Origin: Mycolicibacterium chlorophenolicum
GTDB lineage: Bacteria; Actinomycetota; Actinomycetes; Mycobacteriales; Mycobacteriaceae
Assembly: GCF_001044235.1 (NCBI RefSeq)
Contig: NZ_JYNL01000065.1
Span: 1-49,699, forward strand
Direction: 5' to 3'
DNA length: 49,699 nt
Made by a program: the position numbers and the translations under genes. How positions within the stretch are numbered: the stretch's first letter is position 1; each line of letters begins with the position of its first letter. The notes below the pieces were generated by a model. That model was not told where the DNA came from and ran no database searches. It saw only the letters and a list, made by a program, of their open reading frames with translations. Shown in pieces: positions 32,474 to 42,220 of the stretch.

Positions 32474-33424
32474 ATGAGCACGATCACACTGTCGCGGACA
32501 TGGCAACACCGCATCAATCACGGCCGCGGACTGGCCCGCCGCATCGGCGTGGCTCTGCTGGCCTTCGGGGCGCTGATGGGCTTCGCCGCGGGCATCAAGG
32601 TGTTCCTGGTCGCCCACCACCCCGACGACACCGATGTCACGGCCATCGCCTATCGGGTGAACAACCAGCGCGACGCCGTGGGCAAGCGCGCCGCGACGTT
32701 CGTCGCCGCGGTCCTGACCACACCCGAGAGCCGCCGGGCCGAGGTGCTTCAGCGCTTCATCACCCTGCCCAAAGCAGACACGGTCGCGCAGGCGGCACCG
32801 GCAGCCGATCCCGCGCCCGCAGTGATCGACACCCCGCAAGTGTGGTCGGTGATGCCCGCCGGTAACGCCGGTGAAGCCACGCTGTACTCGGTGATCGTGA
32901 CGGTCGAGCAGCGGCCGTACGCATCGGCGCCGTCCACCACGGCCTATTACCGGGTACCGATGTCGATCTGGCACTACCAGCCGCGCCCGATGGATATGCC
33001 GACGCCGATGAGCGATCCTGGCCCTGGCGCAGACATCACGATGCGCTACGACCACGCGTTGAGTCCCACCAGCCCGGTTTACGCCGTGGTCGCCGGATTC
33101 ATCAACACCTATCTGACCTCGACAAGCGGCCTGGACCGATATGTGGTGGCCGATTCGTGGATCAAGCCGATCGGCGGTTATCAGAGCGCGGTCATCCGCA
33201 CCGCGGTCGCCGACGGCGAGGTGCCCGATCAGCCCGCCGCCGGAACGCGCATCCATGTTCGGGTCACCGCGACCGCGCAGACATCGCAATTTGCCACCAT
33301 CCCATTCACTTTCCCGCTGACGGTCGAAAATAGCGGCGGAACGTGGATGATCGCCGACGTCGACTTAGCTCCGCTGGTCGCCACAGATTCCGACACAAAG
33401 CCGGCCGGAAGCACGCAACCATAA
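32474..33424 (+). CDS. TcpC/VirB8-like conjugation protein, 316 aa
   Basis: One N-terminal transmembrane helix (RIGVALLAFGALMGFAAGIKVFLV, about 23-46) is followed by an external region made of two NTF2-like domains: residues about 55-175 and 190-305. Two VirB8-type folds in tandem are the TcpC hallmark in Gram-positive conjugation systems. The conserved-looking phrases are YRVPMSIWHY and GTRIHVRVTATAQTSQFATIPFTFPL. It probably builds the periplasmic core ring of the channel. It lies in the T4SS operon just before two small membrane genes. Confidence 0.8.
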   Translation: MSTITLSRTWQHRINHGRGLARRIGVALLAFGALMGFAAGIKVFLVAHHPDDTDVTAIAYRVNNQRDAVGKRAATFVAAVLTTPESRRAEVLQRFITLPKADTVAQAAPAADPAPAVIDTPQVWSVMPAGNAGEATLYSVIVTVEQRPYASAPSTTAYYRVPMSIWHYQPRPMDMPTPMSDPGPGADITMRYDHALSPTSPVYAVVAGFINTYLTSTSGLDRYVVADSWIKPIGGYQSAVIRTAVADGEVPDQPAAGTRIHVRVTATAQTSQFATIPFTFPLTVENSGGTWMIADVDLAPLVATDSDTKPAGSTQP

Positions 33425-33436
33425 GAAAGGGAGTAA

Positions 33437-33706
33437 ATGATGAATAGCATTTTCACATCGGGCACGTCGATCGCGTATCTGATCGAAGGACTGTTGGCCG
33501 CCGTGGCCCTGGTCGTGGGAACCCTTGCGACGCTTCGTGAGGCCAGCCAGAAGGGGGCTGGCACCGGTATTACGCACCAGTTCCTGGTGATCGGCCTGTC
33601 GGTCACGATCTTTTTGTCGGCGGGTATTGCCGCGATGGTCACCCACACGTTCGAGAACCACGGCATCCACAACGGTGTCAACGTGCCGAACCCGTACGGG
33701 CAGTGA
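33437..33706 (+). CDS. Small T4SS membrane subunit (VirB2/VirB3-like position), 89 aa
   Basis: Two transmembrane helices (AYLIEGLLAAVALVVGTLATL and FLVIGLSVTIFLSAGIAAMV) are joined by a charged loop with Arg and Lys. It has AAAGGGAG before a double ATG (33437 and 33440). Size and place suggest a VirB2- or VirB3-type subunit. No signal peptide or cleavage site is clear, so a pilin is not proven. Confidence 0.7.
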   Translation: MMNSIFTSGTSIAYLIEGLLAAVALVVGTLATLREASQKGAGTGITHQFLVIGLSVTIFLSAGIAAMVTHTFENHGIHNGVNVPNPYGQ

Positions 33707-33717
33707 CGGATTGAGTC

Positions 33718-34083
33718 ATGGTTGACGAAGCCCCCGCCAAGGTCTGGTCCGATCAGCGTGACCTGCCGATCCATCTCGGTGATGCCGGCGACGGATTCCG
33801 GATGCCGTTCAAGGAGAAGTGGCGGTTCCCTGATGCCTTGGCGGCGCTGATCGGTTTCTGTGTCACAGCCACCCTGGTCACCCTGAATCTCGATAACGGC
33901 AATGCGCTGCGCATCCTCGTCGTCGGCGTGGTCGTGACCGTCGCGGCGGTGTGGGCGCTGGGAAAGCTTCCGGCGGTGCGCCCGTCGATGCGGACCCGGT
34001 TGACATGGTGGCTGGCCAACGCCCGCCCGCAGGTGATGTGCTCTCACCGCGCCACCAAGCCCGAAAGCGGTACAGGGCAATGA
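33718..34083 (+). CDS. Small T4SS membrane protein (TcpE/VirB3-like), 121 aa
   Basis: Two transmembrane helices in the middle (ALIGFCVTATLVTL and ILVVGVVVTVAAVWAL, about 42-84) lie between a cytosolic N terminus and a basic C-terminal tail. Its stop overlaps the VirB4-like start (ATGA, 34080-34083). In T4SS loci a small two-helix protein encoded just before VirB4 is usually VirB3-like or TcpE-like; this is the basis of the call. Confidence 0.7.
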   Translation: MVDEAPAKVWSDQRDLPIHLGDAGDGFRMPFKEKWRFPDALAALIGFCVTATLVTLNLDNGNALRILVVGVVVTVAAVWALGKLPAVRPSMRTRLTWWLANARPQVMCSHRATKPESGTGQ

Positions 34084-36677
34084 TTGTCGCCGGCGACGAA
34101 GCCCCCAAAGGGGCCATCGGCAACCTGCTGTTCACCGCCAACGGCGTGTACGCGCAATATCTGGTCTCCGGTATGCCGTTCATCTTCCAGCGCAAAGAGG
34201 TGCAGAACCAGGTCGCCGACGTGCACGCCGACCTGCTGCGCGCCCTACCGTCAGGCGTGCTGTGGGAAGGCTTGAGCGCGCCGGTCGCCATCCGAAACAT
34301 CACCAGGCGAATGATCTTCGCCCACCCAGATCTACACCCGGACAACGTGATCCCCGGCGAACCGATGCCCGACACCGCGGAGGAGTGGGTGGAACACTGC
34401 CGACTGTGGACACCGGCGTTGCAGCGCCGCGGGCACCGCCGCCGGGTCTTCTTTCTGAGCCTGCCACTGGACTACGGTCAGGCAGGAACCACGGCCGGCG
34501 GAGCCTGGCAGCGTCGCCTGGATTCGATCATCGGCCGCGACAAGGACAGTGACCGCTCACTGTCCCACTACCGCGAACTCGCGTCCACCATGGTCGCCAA
34601 ACTCCCGGCCGCTGTTTTCGCCAAACCCGCTAGTGTGGAACAACTTTGGTGGCATTGGAACTACGTCGCCAGCCGCCACACCTGGCAGCAGCCGATGCCC
34701 AACACCCCGTATGACCCACAGGCCCGACTGCCCGAGTCGGCGTTCACTCCGGTGTGGAAGGACCCGGCCGCCGCCGAGTTGCAGGGCCGGCGCTGGTTCG
34801 CCGCCCGCAGCGAGACCGACATTTTCGTGCGCACCTACCGCGACCGCGAGGACGGGGTCGCCGACTCCTATCAGGCGATCGCCGGACTGGAGAAGTGGCC
34901 CGACACCGGAATCCGGTGGCCCGAATCCACCCTTTTCAAGGTCCTCGACGACATGACCACCCCGACGACCACACTCGACTGGGCCATCCACCTGACCTTC
35001 GACACCGCCGAGGTCGCCGTCGATGTCGCCCACAACACCATCGTCAACATCAAAGACCAAGCGCGCCAACTGGGCCGCCACGCCGACAGCGACGACGAGC
35101 TGCTGCGAAAACTGGTGTCCGGGCGCCAACTGGCCTCAGCGCTCAAACAGGGCAGCGCCGAGCGCGGCGTGAACGCCGCGGTGCTCATCACCGCCGCCGC
35201 GGCTGACGCCGACACCGCCAACGCGGCGATCAAAAAGGTCATCAGCCGCTATAACACCCAGAAATTGCAACTCAAGCGCCGCCGCGGCAGCCAAACCACC
35301 CTGTGGCGCGGCCTGAATCCGGGCACCGAGATCTCCGCATGCCTGCACGAGATCCGCAACCCGTCCACGGTCAACGCGTTCGCCAAATTCGTTCCGCTGC
35401 TCTCAACAAGTCTGGGCAACAACGTCGGTGTGCCGCTGGGGGAGACGATCACCAGCCCCGGTATGCGCCAGATCGTGCTCAATGATCTGATCGGCGCTCC
35501 CGGCCGTGACAATCCCGGCAACATTGTCATCGGCGGCTCCCCGGGCCGCGGCAAGTCCCAATGCTCGAAAAATCTGATCCGGTCCTGGCTGGCGATGGGC
35601 GCCGGGTTGTGGCTGTTCGATCCGACCGACGCCCGCGAACACCAACGCGCCCTGTCAACATTTGACGAATCCCGAAAGGAAGTCATCGACGCCCGGCGTC
35701 CGAGATTTTCCCTCGACGGATTACGGATATTTCCCTTTGACGAGGCAGCAGAACGCACGGTAGACCATTTGCTACCGCAAATGGGATTCGCACCGTTTAG
35801 TCAGCAGGCGTCCCGCCTCAAAGCTCTCCTGTCGCCCGAATCGCGCCACACCCACGGCATCGGCAGCAGCAACCAGCTGATCAGCTTCCTGCGGGAACGC
35901 CGCCCCGACCGCGTCGCCGTCGACGACGACCTGCTCATCGCCCTGGAAGGGCTACGCGCCGAACGTCTCCTCGCGCCGATGTTCGACGAATCCCTACCCG
36001 TGCCGGATCTGTCCAAGCAACTGGTGATCTGGAATTTCGGTGGCCTGAAACTGCCCAGCATCACCGAGGAATACCAGCCGCATCTGCACCATCAGAGCAC
36101 CCCGAGCCAGCGGGCCGCCCAAGCCCTCTACGGAATGGCCGCCGACCTCGCGCAGACCCTGTTTTTCTCCCGCCCGGCTCAGCCCGACATTCTGTGGGTG
36201 GAGGAGTGCGCGGCCTGGACACATTCCCCGGGCGGCCAGCGCTGCGCCAACACCATCATTCGCCAGGGACGCAAAGCCTGGACCTTGTTCGGCGGTGTCA
36301 GCCAGTCACCCCGCAACGACTTCGGTGTCCTCGAAGACGAGTTCATTGAGCAGCGAATCTTGTTGGGGTTCAAGGAAGCCGAGATCGCCGAAGACACGCT
36401 GCGCTGGTGCGGCCGTGACCTGGAGCGCCACCCGAAACTGCTCGCCGACTACGTCACCAACACCAGCCCGGCGCAGGTGGCCAACTACGGCGACGACTCG
36501 ATCGACAGCCGCCACGGCAAAGTCATCCCCGGCCGCGAAGGCGAAGCGTGGGTCCTCGATGAGTTCGGCGGCTTCGGCAAGGTCCGCCTGTTCGCCGCGC
36601 CGACCTCGCAGCTGGCCGAGCTCTACGACACAAACCCGCTGCGCCAGCGCCAGCGCGACCGGAAAGCCGCCCGCTGA
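34080..36677 (+). CDS. VirB4/ConE-like conjugation ATPase, 865 aa
   Basis: ATG 34080 overlaps the previous stop (ATGA); a frame open upstream to 33951 would overlap it by 133 bp and is rejected. The N-terminal half (to about 440) is the membrane-contact and regulatory part (FTANGVYAQYLVSGMPFIFQRKE). The ATPase has Walker A GGSPGRGKSQ (Lys 492) and Walker B DILWVEECAAW (about 701-711). VirB4 ATPases drive assembly of the channel and substrate transfer. Size is typical. The end overlaps the start of the VirB6-like gene. Confidence 0.88.
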   Translation: MIVAGDEAPKGAIGNLLFTANGVYAQYLVSGMPFIFQRKEVQNQVADVHADLLRALPSGVLWEGLSAPVAIRNITRRMIFAHPDLHPDNVIPGEPMPDTAEEWVEHCRLWTPALQRRGHRRRVFFLSLPLDYGQAGTTAGGAWQRRLDSIIGRDKDSDRSLSHYRELASTMVAKLPAAVFAKPASVEQLWWHWNYVASRHTWQQPMPNTPYDPQARLPESAFTPVWKDPAAAELQGRRWFAARSETDIFVRTYRDREDGVADSYQAIAGLEKWPDTGIRWPESTLFKVLDDMTTPTTTLDWAIHLTFDTAEVAVDVAHNTIVNIKDQARQLGRHADSDDELLRKLVSGRQLASALKQGSAERGVNAAVLITAAAADADTANAAIKKVISRYNTQKLQLKRRRGSQTTLWRGLNPGTEISACLHEIRNPSTVNAFAKFVPLLSTSLGNNVGVPLGETITSPGMRQIVLNDLIGAPGRDNPGNIVIGGSPGRGKSQCSKNLIRSWLAMGAGLWLFDPTDAREHQRALSTFDESRKEVIDARRPRFSLDGLRIFPFDEAAERTVDHLLPQMGFAPFSQQASRLKALLSPESRHTHGIGSSNQLISFLRERRPDRVAVDDDLLIALEGLRAERLLAPMFDESLPVPDLSKQLVIWNFGGLKLPSITEEYQPHLHHQSTPSQRAAQALYGMAADLAQTLFFSRPAQPDILWVEECAAWTHSPGGQRCANTIIRQGRKAWTLFGGVSQSPRNDFGVLEDEFIEQRILLGFKEAEIAEDTLRWCGRDLERHPKLLADYVTNTSPAQVANYGDDSIDSRHGKVIPGREGEAWVLDEFGGFGKVRLFAAPTSQLAELYDTNPLRQRQRDRKAAR

Positions 36678-38728
36678 TGGTGACCCGGATTCAATACTGG
36701 CTGATCACCCATCCCCGTGTCGCGCGGCCATTGAAGGTGATGGGGCTGCTGCAAATGCTGTCCTGTTTCGCGGTGGGAACCGCCCCCGACGCAGCCGCGT
36801 CGACAAACGCGGTGGTGTTGAACTGGACCGGTCTACACGATAGCTACGGCGTCCCTGCCGGCGATTTGTACCTGTCGCTGGCCAGCCTGACCGACCAGCT
36901 CACCCAAACCGGTCCCGACGCCTCGATGTTGGACCCGGCGACGTGGTGGCCGTGGATGATGCACGGCCTGGCCGTCATGTTCGACAGCTTGACCGCCGCC
37001 AACATCCTCACCGCAGAAGTCGGGCTCGCTGTCGGCATCTTCACCCTGGCGCTGTGGGTGTTCCGCCTGACCGTCTCCACCTACTGGCTCACCGTGCTGG
37101 GCGAGCTCGCCCGCGCGATCACCACGGCCGTCATCGGCGTCGTCTCCCGGTGGGGCCTCGTCGCGATCACCGTCCCCATCGGCGTGTTCATGGGGGTGCT
37201 GGCCATCCGCCGCGGTGAACGCGGCCGCGGCGCCACCATGATCATGGTGGCCATCTTCATGCCGGCCCTGGCAGTCAGCGTGTTCTCCGACCCGGCCGGG
37301 CTGATGTATGGCCCGAACGGTCTGCTGCAATTCGGCCGGCGCATGGCCTTTTCCACCGCCCAGGCCGCCACTCACGGCGGCGCCATCTCCGGCGGCGGAT
37401 TCACCGGCCAAGTCGACACCCTCACCTCCAGCCTGGTCACCAATGTGCTGCGAGAGCCGCTGGAGGTCTTCAACTTCGGCCACGTCGTCGACCGGGTCGG
37501 CGCCTGCGGACCGATGCTGTCAGCGGCCTACCGGCAAGGCGCCAAAGATGGTCCGATCAAGGCCCTGGCCCAGTGCGGCGACACCGCCGCTGTTCACTAC
37601 GCCCAAAACCTGGACGGCACCAACGTCTTCGGCGGCGCGGTCCTGTTCGCTGCGGCGTTTCTGTTCGGATGGTTCATGGTGTCCTCGGGCGCCTCGGTGT
37701 TCAAGGTGTCACTGAGGGCGATCTACACCACCGCGAAACTGCTGCCCAGCGTCTTCGCCGGCGGCATCGACGGCGCGGCCCGCGAGCACGCGAAATCCAC
37801 GGTGTGGACCTACTTCAAACACCCGATAGAGGTGGCCGTGCTGATCACCTTCGTCAGCGTGATCGGCCTGGCCATCGAACGACTCATCTCCCGCCCCCTG
37901 CCCGCCGAGCTCGGCGGTGCAAATCCGTTCGCGCACGTGCTGATGATGGGCGCCGGGGCGATGGCCGGCCTGTACCTGCTGCGCCACATCCGCGCCGACC
38001 TCGCCGGCGACCACCCCGGTCGCGGCCTGCTCGGCCGCGCCACCGACGTCGCCCTCGGCCTGGGTATGCACGCCGCCCTCGGCGGCGCCGGTAAGGCCGC
38101 CCTCGGCGGGGCTCGCGGACTGCGCGGTCTGCTCGGCCACGGCAAAACACCCTGGGAGAAGATGGACGAGAAAGCCACCTCCGCCGACCCGCAAGAGATC
38201 CTCGGCCCGGCACAAGAAGGCTTCGACCCGGTTCCCGGCGATGACGGATCGGCCGCCGCAGAAAACGCCGCCAGCGGCCCGAACGCAGCCCCCACAGCAC
38301 CAGGCACGGAGCCCGGCGGCGGTGGCGGCGGGGGCGCTCCGGCGCTCAACCCACCCGACCCGACACGTGAGGGACTCAACCCGGTGATGAGCCCCACCGG
38401 CGGTGGGCAGCAGCACAGAGAACCACAACACCAACCACACCGCGGGGAAAGCGCCCAGGGTGCCGGCGCGGCCTCACAGCCCATACTCGAGTTCGGTGAA
38501 GCGGGCTCGGCATCGGCGGCAGCTCCGGAGGTCGCTCCGATCACCGACGGTCGACACAGCGGCGCGTGGGAGCAGGGTGCCCCGCCGATGAACAGCTACG
38601 TCGACCACAACGCAGACATCCCGATTCCGCTGGACGCCCCGCCGGATGATCACGACATGTCCGCGCCGCCGCCACCGGATGATCCGGGCCCGCCAGCGGC
38701 TACCGTCGATCCCATCACCGGCGACTGA
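36677..38728 (+). CDS. VirB6-like polytopic T4SS membrane protein, 683 aa
   Basis: ATG 36677 overlaps the previous stop. A signal-like N-terminal helix (PLKVMGLLQMLSCFAVGTAPDAAAS) precedes about seven further hydrophobic segments up to residue 440 (e.g. GLAVGIFTLALWVFRLTV, AVIGVVSRWGLVAITVPIGVFMGV, GAVLFAAAFLFGWFMV). From about 450 on it is Gly/Ala/Pro-rich, acidic and disordered. This matches VirB6/TrbL-type proteins that line the inner-membrane pore. It is the last clear T4SS gene, 37 bp before eccA. Confidence 0.75.
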   Translation: MVTRIQYWLITHPRVARPLKVMGLLQMLSCFAVGTAPDAAASTNAVVLNWTGLHDSYGVPAGDLYLSLASLTDQLTQTGPDASMLDPATWWPWMMHGLAVMFDSLTAANILTAEVGLAVGIFTLALWVFRLTVSTYWLTVLGELARAITTAVIGVVSRWGLVAITVPIGVFMGVLAIRRGERGRGATMIMVAIFMPALAVSVFSDPAGLMYGPNGLLQFGRRMAFSTAQAATHGGAISGGGFTGQVDTLTSSLVTNVLREPLEVFNFGHVVDRVGACGPMLSAAYRQGAKDGPIKALAQCGDTAAVHYAQNLDGTNVFGGAVLFAAAFLFGWFMVSSGASVFKVSLRAIYTTAKLLPSVFAGGIDGAAREHAKSTVWTYFKHPIEVAVLITFVSVIGLAIERLISRPLPAELGGANPFAHVLMMGAGAMAGLYLLRHIRADLAGDHPGRGLLGRATDVALGLGMHAALGGAGKAALGGARGLRGLLGHGKTPWEKMDEKATSADPQEILGPAQEGFDPVPGDDGSAAAENAASGPNAAPTAPGTEPGGGGGGGAPALNPPDPTREGLNPVMSPTGGGQQHREPQHQPHRGESAQGAGAASQPILEFGEAGSASAAAPEVAPITDGRHSGAWEQGAPPMNSYVDHNADIPIPLDAPPDDHDMSAPPPPDDPGPPAATVDPITGD

Positions 38729-38765
38729 CCGCGATCATGCACGAGCACCGTGAGGAGCCCCGCCC

Positions 38766-40532
38766 ATGACCTCTCCCACCGAGCAGCGCCGCGCCTTCGA
38801 CGCAGCCATGCAGCGGTTCAGCAACGGCGACCCGGACGGTGCCCGTGATGCGTTCACCCGCATCACCGAGCAGAACCCGGCCATGAGCGATGCCTGGGTG
38901 GGTCGGCTGGCCTGCGGTGACCACAGCCTGGCCGCACTTGCCGGCGCGCACAACAACTCGCGCGCCCTGTACCGCGAGACCCGCCGGGTCGGGCTGCAGG
39001 ACGGATCGCTGCAAGCCTCGTTCCCGGCCCCGCTGTATCTGCCGATCCAGGTGTGGTCGCGCGGCACCATCGCCGTCGCCTACGCCAGCGGCCTGATCGC
39101 CGCCGGCCGCTACACGAGCGCGGTGGAGGTCCTCGACGATCCAGAGCTGGCCCGCGACGCCCAGAGCGCGATGTGGCGACAGTTCGTCACCGCCGCCCTG
39201 CACCACAAGACCCGACGCTGGCCAGACGTGTGCACCGTCACCGACATCTGCCCGCCGGCGACGGCGACCTACGTCCCTAACGATCTGCTGGCGGCCGCCC
39301 AGACGCTGCGGGCGATGGCGCTGGCCGCCCTGGGACAGTTCCAGGCCGCTCTCGACCTTCTGGCGCAGGTCTCCACCCAGACCGCCCCGATCGCCGCCGA
39401 CGCCGCCCTCACGCGAGGCTGGTGCCTACGCGAGTTGGGCGACCCGGCAGGCGCCGATGATGCGTTCCGCTCCGCCACCGTCGACGGGCAGTTGATCCCA
39501 CAAGCACGTCAAGCCCTCGACAACCCGTCCTATCGCATCCCGACCACCGACGCCGAGACGATCGCCACCCGCACCGACAGGTGGGACCCGGCCACCGAGA
39601 CCAGCCGCCACGAGCAGGCGGCCGCGGCGCTCGCCGACGAACGCCGCGCCGTCCTTGCCGACGCGCAAGCCCGCATCGACGAGCTGATCGGCCTGGAGAA
39701 CATCAAAGAGCAGGTCGCGGTGTGGCGGACCGAAAAGCAGATCGAACAACTGCTCATCGAGCAGGGCGACGAGATCAGTGCCTCCGAGGGCGATCACATG
39801 ATTTTCGAGGGCCCACCCGGCACGGCGAAAACCACCATCGCCCGCGTCGTCGCCGAAGTGCTGTTCGGCCTCGGAAAGCTCGATCGCCCCGACGTCAAGG
39901 AGGTCAGCGTGGCCGATATCGTGGTCGGCTACATCTCACAGACCGCGACCCGGATGCGAGAGGTGTGCGAGGAAGCGCTCGGTGGGGTGCTGTTCATCGA
40001 TGAGGCATACACCCTTGTACCGGAAACCGAAGGTCACTCGTTCGGCAAAGAAGCCATCGACACCTTGCTCAAATTCATGGAGGACCACCGCGACAAGCTC
40101 GTCGTGATCGCCGCCGGTTATCCCAATCCGATGCGCCGGTTCCTGCGCGCCAATGAAGGATTCGCCTCCCGCTTCGGCTTCACGCTGACATTCTCTAGCT
40201 ACGCGCCCTCCGAAATCGTGCAGATCGCCCAACTCATCGCCCGCAAGGACCGCCTCATCGTCGTCGCCCCAGCATGGGAGGTCCTCGGCAGTGAGGCCGC
40301 GCAGCTGCTGGCGGCACCGTCCGGAGACGGCACCATGCTCGACGTCGCCGGCAACGGTCGCTATGCCCGAAAAGTGGTGGGCGCCTGCAAAAGAGAGCGT
40401 GCCCGCCGCCTCTACCGAGCCGCCCCACTGCCGCAGGACCTCGAACAGCTGGTGCGCGCGGACCCGGCAGCACTCAAGGTCAACGTCGACGACATGCAAC
40501 GCGCCTTGGCGCAGGCCCGCCCCACAACCTAA
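38766..40532 (+). CDS. eccA: EccA, cytosolic AAA+ ATPase of ESX, 588 aa
   Basis: Residues 1-270 are TPR-like helical repeats (FDAAMQRFSNGDPDGARDAFTRI...), which bind substrates or chaperones. Residues about 310-590 are a CbxX/CfqX-type AAA+ domain: Walker A EGPPGTAKTT (Lys 355), Walker B GVLFIDEAYTLV (Asp 412, Glu 413), and an Arg-containing sensor region RANEGFASRFGF. EccA is thought to help release PE/PPE from EspG. Here it is separated from the other ecc genes by the T4SS block and follows it by 37 bp, so it may be made with the conjugation operon. The length is that of chromosomal EccA. Confidence 0.92.
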   Translation: MTSPTEQRRAFDAAMQRFSNGDPDGARDAFTRITEQNPAMSDAWVGRLACGDHSLAALAGAHNNSRALYRETRRVGLQDGSLQASFPAPLYLPIQVWSRGTIAVAYASGLIAAGRYTSAVEVLDDPELARDAQSAMWRQFVTAALHHKTRRWPDVCTVTDICPPATATYVPNDLLAAAQTLRAMALAALGQFQAALDLLAQVSTQTAPIAADAALTRGWCLRELGDPAGADDAFRSATVDGQLIPQARQALDNPSYRIPTTDAETIATRTDRWDPATETSRHEQAAAALADERRAVLADAQARIDELIGLENIKEQVAVWRTEKQIEQLLIEQGDEISASEGDHMIFEGPPGTAKTTIARVVAEVLFGLGKLDRPDVKEVSVADIVVGYISQTATRMREVCEEALGGVLFIDEAYTLVPETEGHSFGKEAIDTLLKFMEDHRDKLVVIAAGYPNPMRRFLRANEGFASRFGFTLTFSSYAPSEIVQIAQLIARKDRLIVVAPAWEVLGSEAAQLLAAPSGDGTMLDVAGNGRYARKVVGACKRERARRLYRAAPLPQDLEQLVRADPAALKVNVDDMQRALAQARPTT

Positions 40533-40618
40533 TCCAGGAGAGCAATGATGATGGCGCACAACAGCATCACCGCACGAAGCGGTCGCTGCACTACCCTTTG
40601 CAGAATAGAGTAAAGCTC

Positions 40619-40804
40619 ATGTGGGGTTTCATCGCCGCAGGCGCCGTAGCGCTCATCGTCGTGATCGTTCTCTCGATCATCGTGTTCGCGCAACAGTTCT
40701 GGCTGCCGATCCTGATCGTTCTAGCAGCAGTAGCCGTCACGAAAATCGTTGCCAGCTATCGTCGTCGCCGCGACGACACCTACGGGGCACCGCCCCCATT
40801 CTGA
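40619..40804 (+). CDS. Small membrane protein, 61 aa
   Basis: One long or two close hydrophobic helices (FIAAGAVALIVVIVLSIIVFAQ and WLPILIVLAAVAVTKIV) precede a basic, then Pro-rich tail (SYRRRRDDTYGAPPPF). ATG 40619 is chosen since TAGAGT (40606-40611) lies 7 nt before it, giving a leaderless message; the longer frame's TTG at 40598 would precede this -10 box. The gap after eccA is 86 bp. Function unknown. Confidence 0.6.
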   Translation: MWGFIAAGAVALIVVIVLSIIVFAQQFWLPILIVLAAVAVTKIVASYRRRRDDTYGAPPPF

Positions 40805-40870
40805 GCGGCTCGAGTACCGGCGGTGTCGGTGGCCACACCTACACTCCGGCGTGAAAGGGAGGTGCACGCG

Positions 40871-41497
40871 ATGGCCAACTGGCTCGACACTCTCACCGGC
40901 GTGCCCACGGCGGCCCGCCAGCAAAGCGAAGCCGAAGTCTGGGCGCAATATGCCCACAACGCCGCGACCGCGCTGCGCACCGGCTCCGCCCTGCCGGAAA
41001 TCAACGTGGTCGGGATGGGTCCGGTGTTGCGCCGCGGTGAACGCGCCTTCTTCCAGGGCGGCGCCAACTACGCGCGGATGTACGGCGGGCACGGCACCTA
41101 CACGACGACCGGCCTGCTGGCCCTGGGCAGCCCGGCATTCATGCTCGGTGCATTCGCCGCGACCGGCGTCATCAACCACCGCCGCAAGGCCCGCGCCCGC
41201 CGCGACGCGGCCGTGCAGTGGCGCGATCATCAGCGGGCCGGCATCATCGCCACCAACCAGCGGCTCATGGTTCACACCGACCGCGGATGGGCGACCTACG
41301 CCTACGGCGCGATCACCGAGTATTACCCCGATATCGCGAGTTCCAGCCTGACCATGGGATTCGGCGGCCAGGGCGCACCGTTGCTTCTGGCCGGCCCACC
41401 CGTACCCGCAATTGCGGTGCTGGTGGCCGCCGCGACGATGCCCGACCGGTGGACACAAGACCCTCGTTTGCAATCGCTGTTCGTGTCCGTTCCCTGA
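40871..41497 (+). CDS. Hypothetical membrane-associated protein, 208 aa
   Basis: ATG 40871 is preceded by AAAGGGAGGTG, one of the best ribosome sites in the window. A short hydrophobic stretch (TGLLALGSPAFMLGAFAATGVI, about 83-104) is followed by a basic cluster (NHRRKARARRDAA). The C-terminal domain has a strand pattern (GIIATNQRLMVHTDRGWATYAYGAITEYYPDI), similar to the small pleckstrin-like domains of some actinobacterial membrane proteins, and a final hydrophobic segment. Function not recognised. Confidence 0.65.
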   Translation: MANWLDTLTGVPTAARQQSEAEVWAQYAHNAATALRTGSALPEINVVGMGPVLRRGERAFFQGGANYARMYGGHGTYTTTGLLALGSPAFMLGAFAATGVINHRRKARARRDAAVQWRDHQRAGIIATNQRLMVHTDRGWATYAYGAITEYYPDIASSSLTMGFGGQGAPLLLAGPPVPAIAVLVAAATMPDRWTQDPRLQSLFVSVP

Positions 41498-41546
41498 GCC
41501 GGCGCGAGCAGCGTCAACCACTTGATTTCCGGTCGGAGGAGACCCG

Positions 41547-42200
41547 TTGGCGCGCAACACGTTGAAACTGATATCGGCATCAACGCGCGACATCGAGAAC
41601 CTTGGGTACTGGTATGACCTAGCCGGGGTAAAGGCAGATAACCGCGATGAACAGATCGCGCAGCTGCTCGCCGCGCACACCGCTGGCAAGCTAGGTGTCG
41701 CATTCGGCAACGGGCTGGAAGGCAACCTCGATCGAATCCTCACATTGGACCAATCCAGCTGGTACCACGCCCGGCTGGCGGTAAGAACGCTCACGCTTAA
41801 CGACGAGACAATTGGCCTGGCGATGTTCGGCGCTCACCAACGGCTCTGGCAACTTCTCGACACGCGAGTAACTGGCGACGAGCGTTCTCTTGCGAACTTC
41901 CTCGCATCTGCGTTGGCCGTATCCAAACTCCACATACTGGCTATCCGCCCCGACTATCAGTGCGCCGGCTATGGCACTCGGCTCATCAAGAAGGTGCTAG
42001 GCGTGGCGCGCGCGGATAACGTGGTGATGTTTTACGGCCAGTTCAGCGCCAGGCGTCCCCACCTGCGGAAGTTCTACGAGTCAGTCGGCTTCAAGGTCGG
42101 TGAGGCCGGTGAAGCGATGCCCTTTGGAATGGCCACGGGAAACCCGACCGACATGATCGTCGTACAACCCGACGAATGCTACTTCTCCACCGGTCGCTAA
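41547..42200 (+). CDS. GNAT-family N-acetyltransferase, 217 aa
   Basis: The acetyl-CoA binding motif A is seen in LHILAIRPDYQCAGYGTRLIKKV (the QCAGYG turn, about 137-142), followed by a family-type strand/helix pair (VVMFYGQFSARRPHLRKFYESVGFKVGE). It transfers an acetyl group from acetyl-CoA to an unknown amine. TTG 41547 follows GGAGGAGA. A hairpin ends the gene. Codon use and GC are a little lower than in the ESX genes, so it may be a later addition. No antibiotic target can be inferred. Confidence 0.75.
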   Translation: MARNTLKLISASTRDIENLGYWYDLAGVKADNRDEQIAQLLAAHTAGKLGVAFGNGLEGNLDRILTLDQSSWYHARLAVRTLTLNDETIGLAMFGAHQRLWQLLDTRVTGDERSLANFLASALAVSKLHILAIRPDYQCAGYGTRLIKKVLGVARADNVVMFYGQFSARRPHLRKFYESVGFKVGEAGEAMPFGMATGNPTDMIVVQPDECYFSTGR

Positions 42201-42220
42201 ATGCCGCGCCTTCCCTACAA

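Noticed and set aside
33951..34079. Longer N terminus of the VirB4-like ATPase
   Set aside because: It would overlap the preceding membrane gene by over 130 bp; ATG 34080 forms the usual ATGA overlap.
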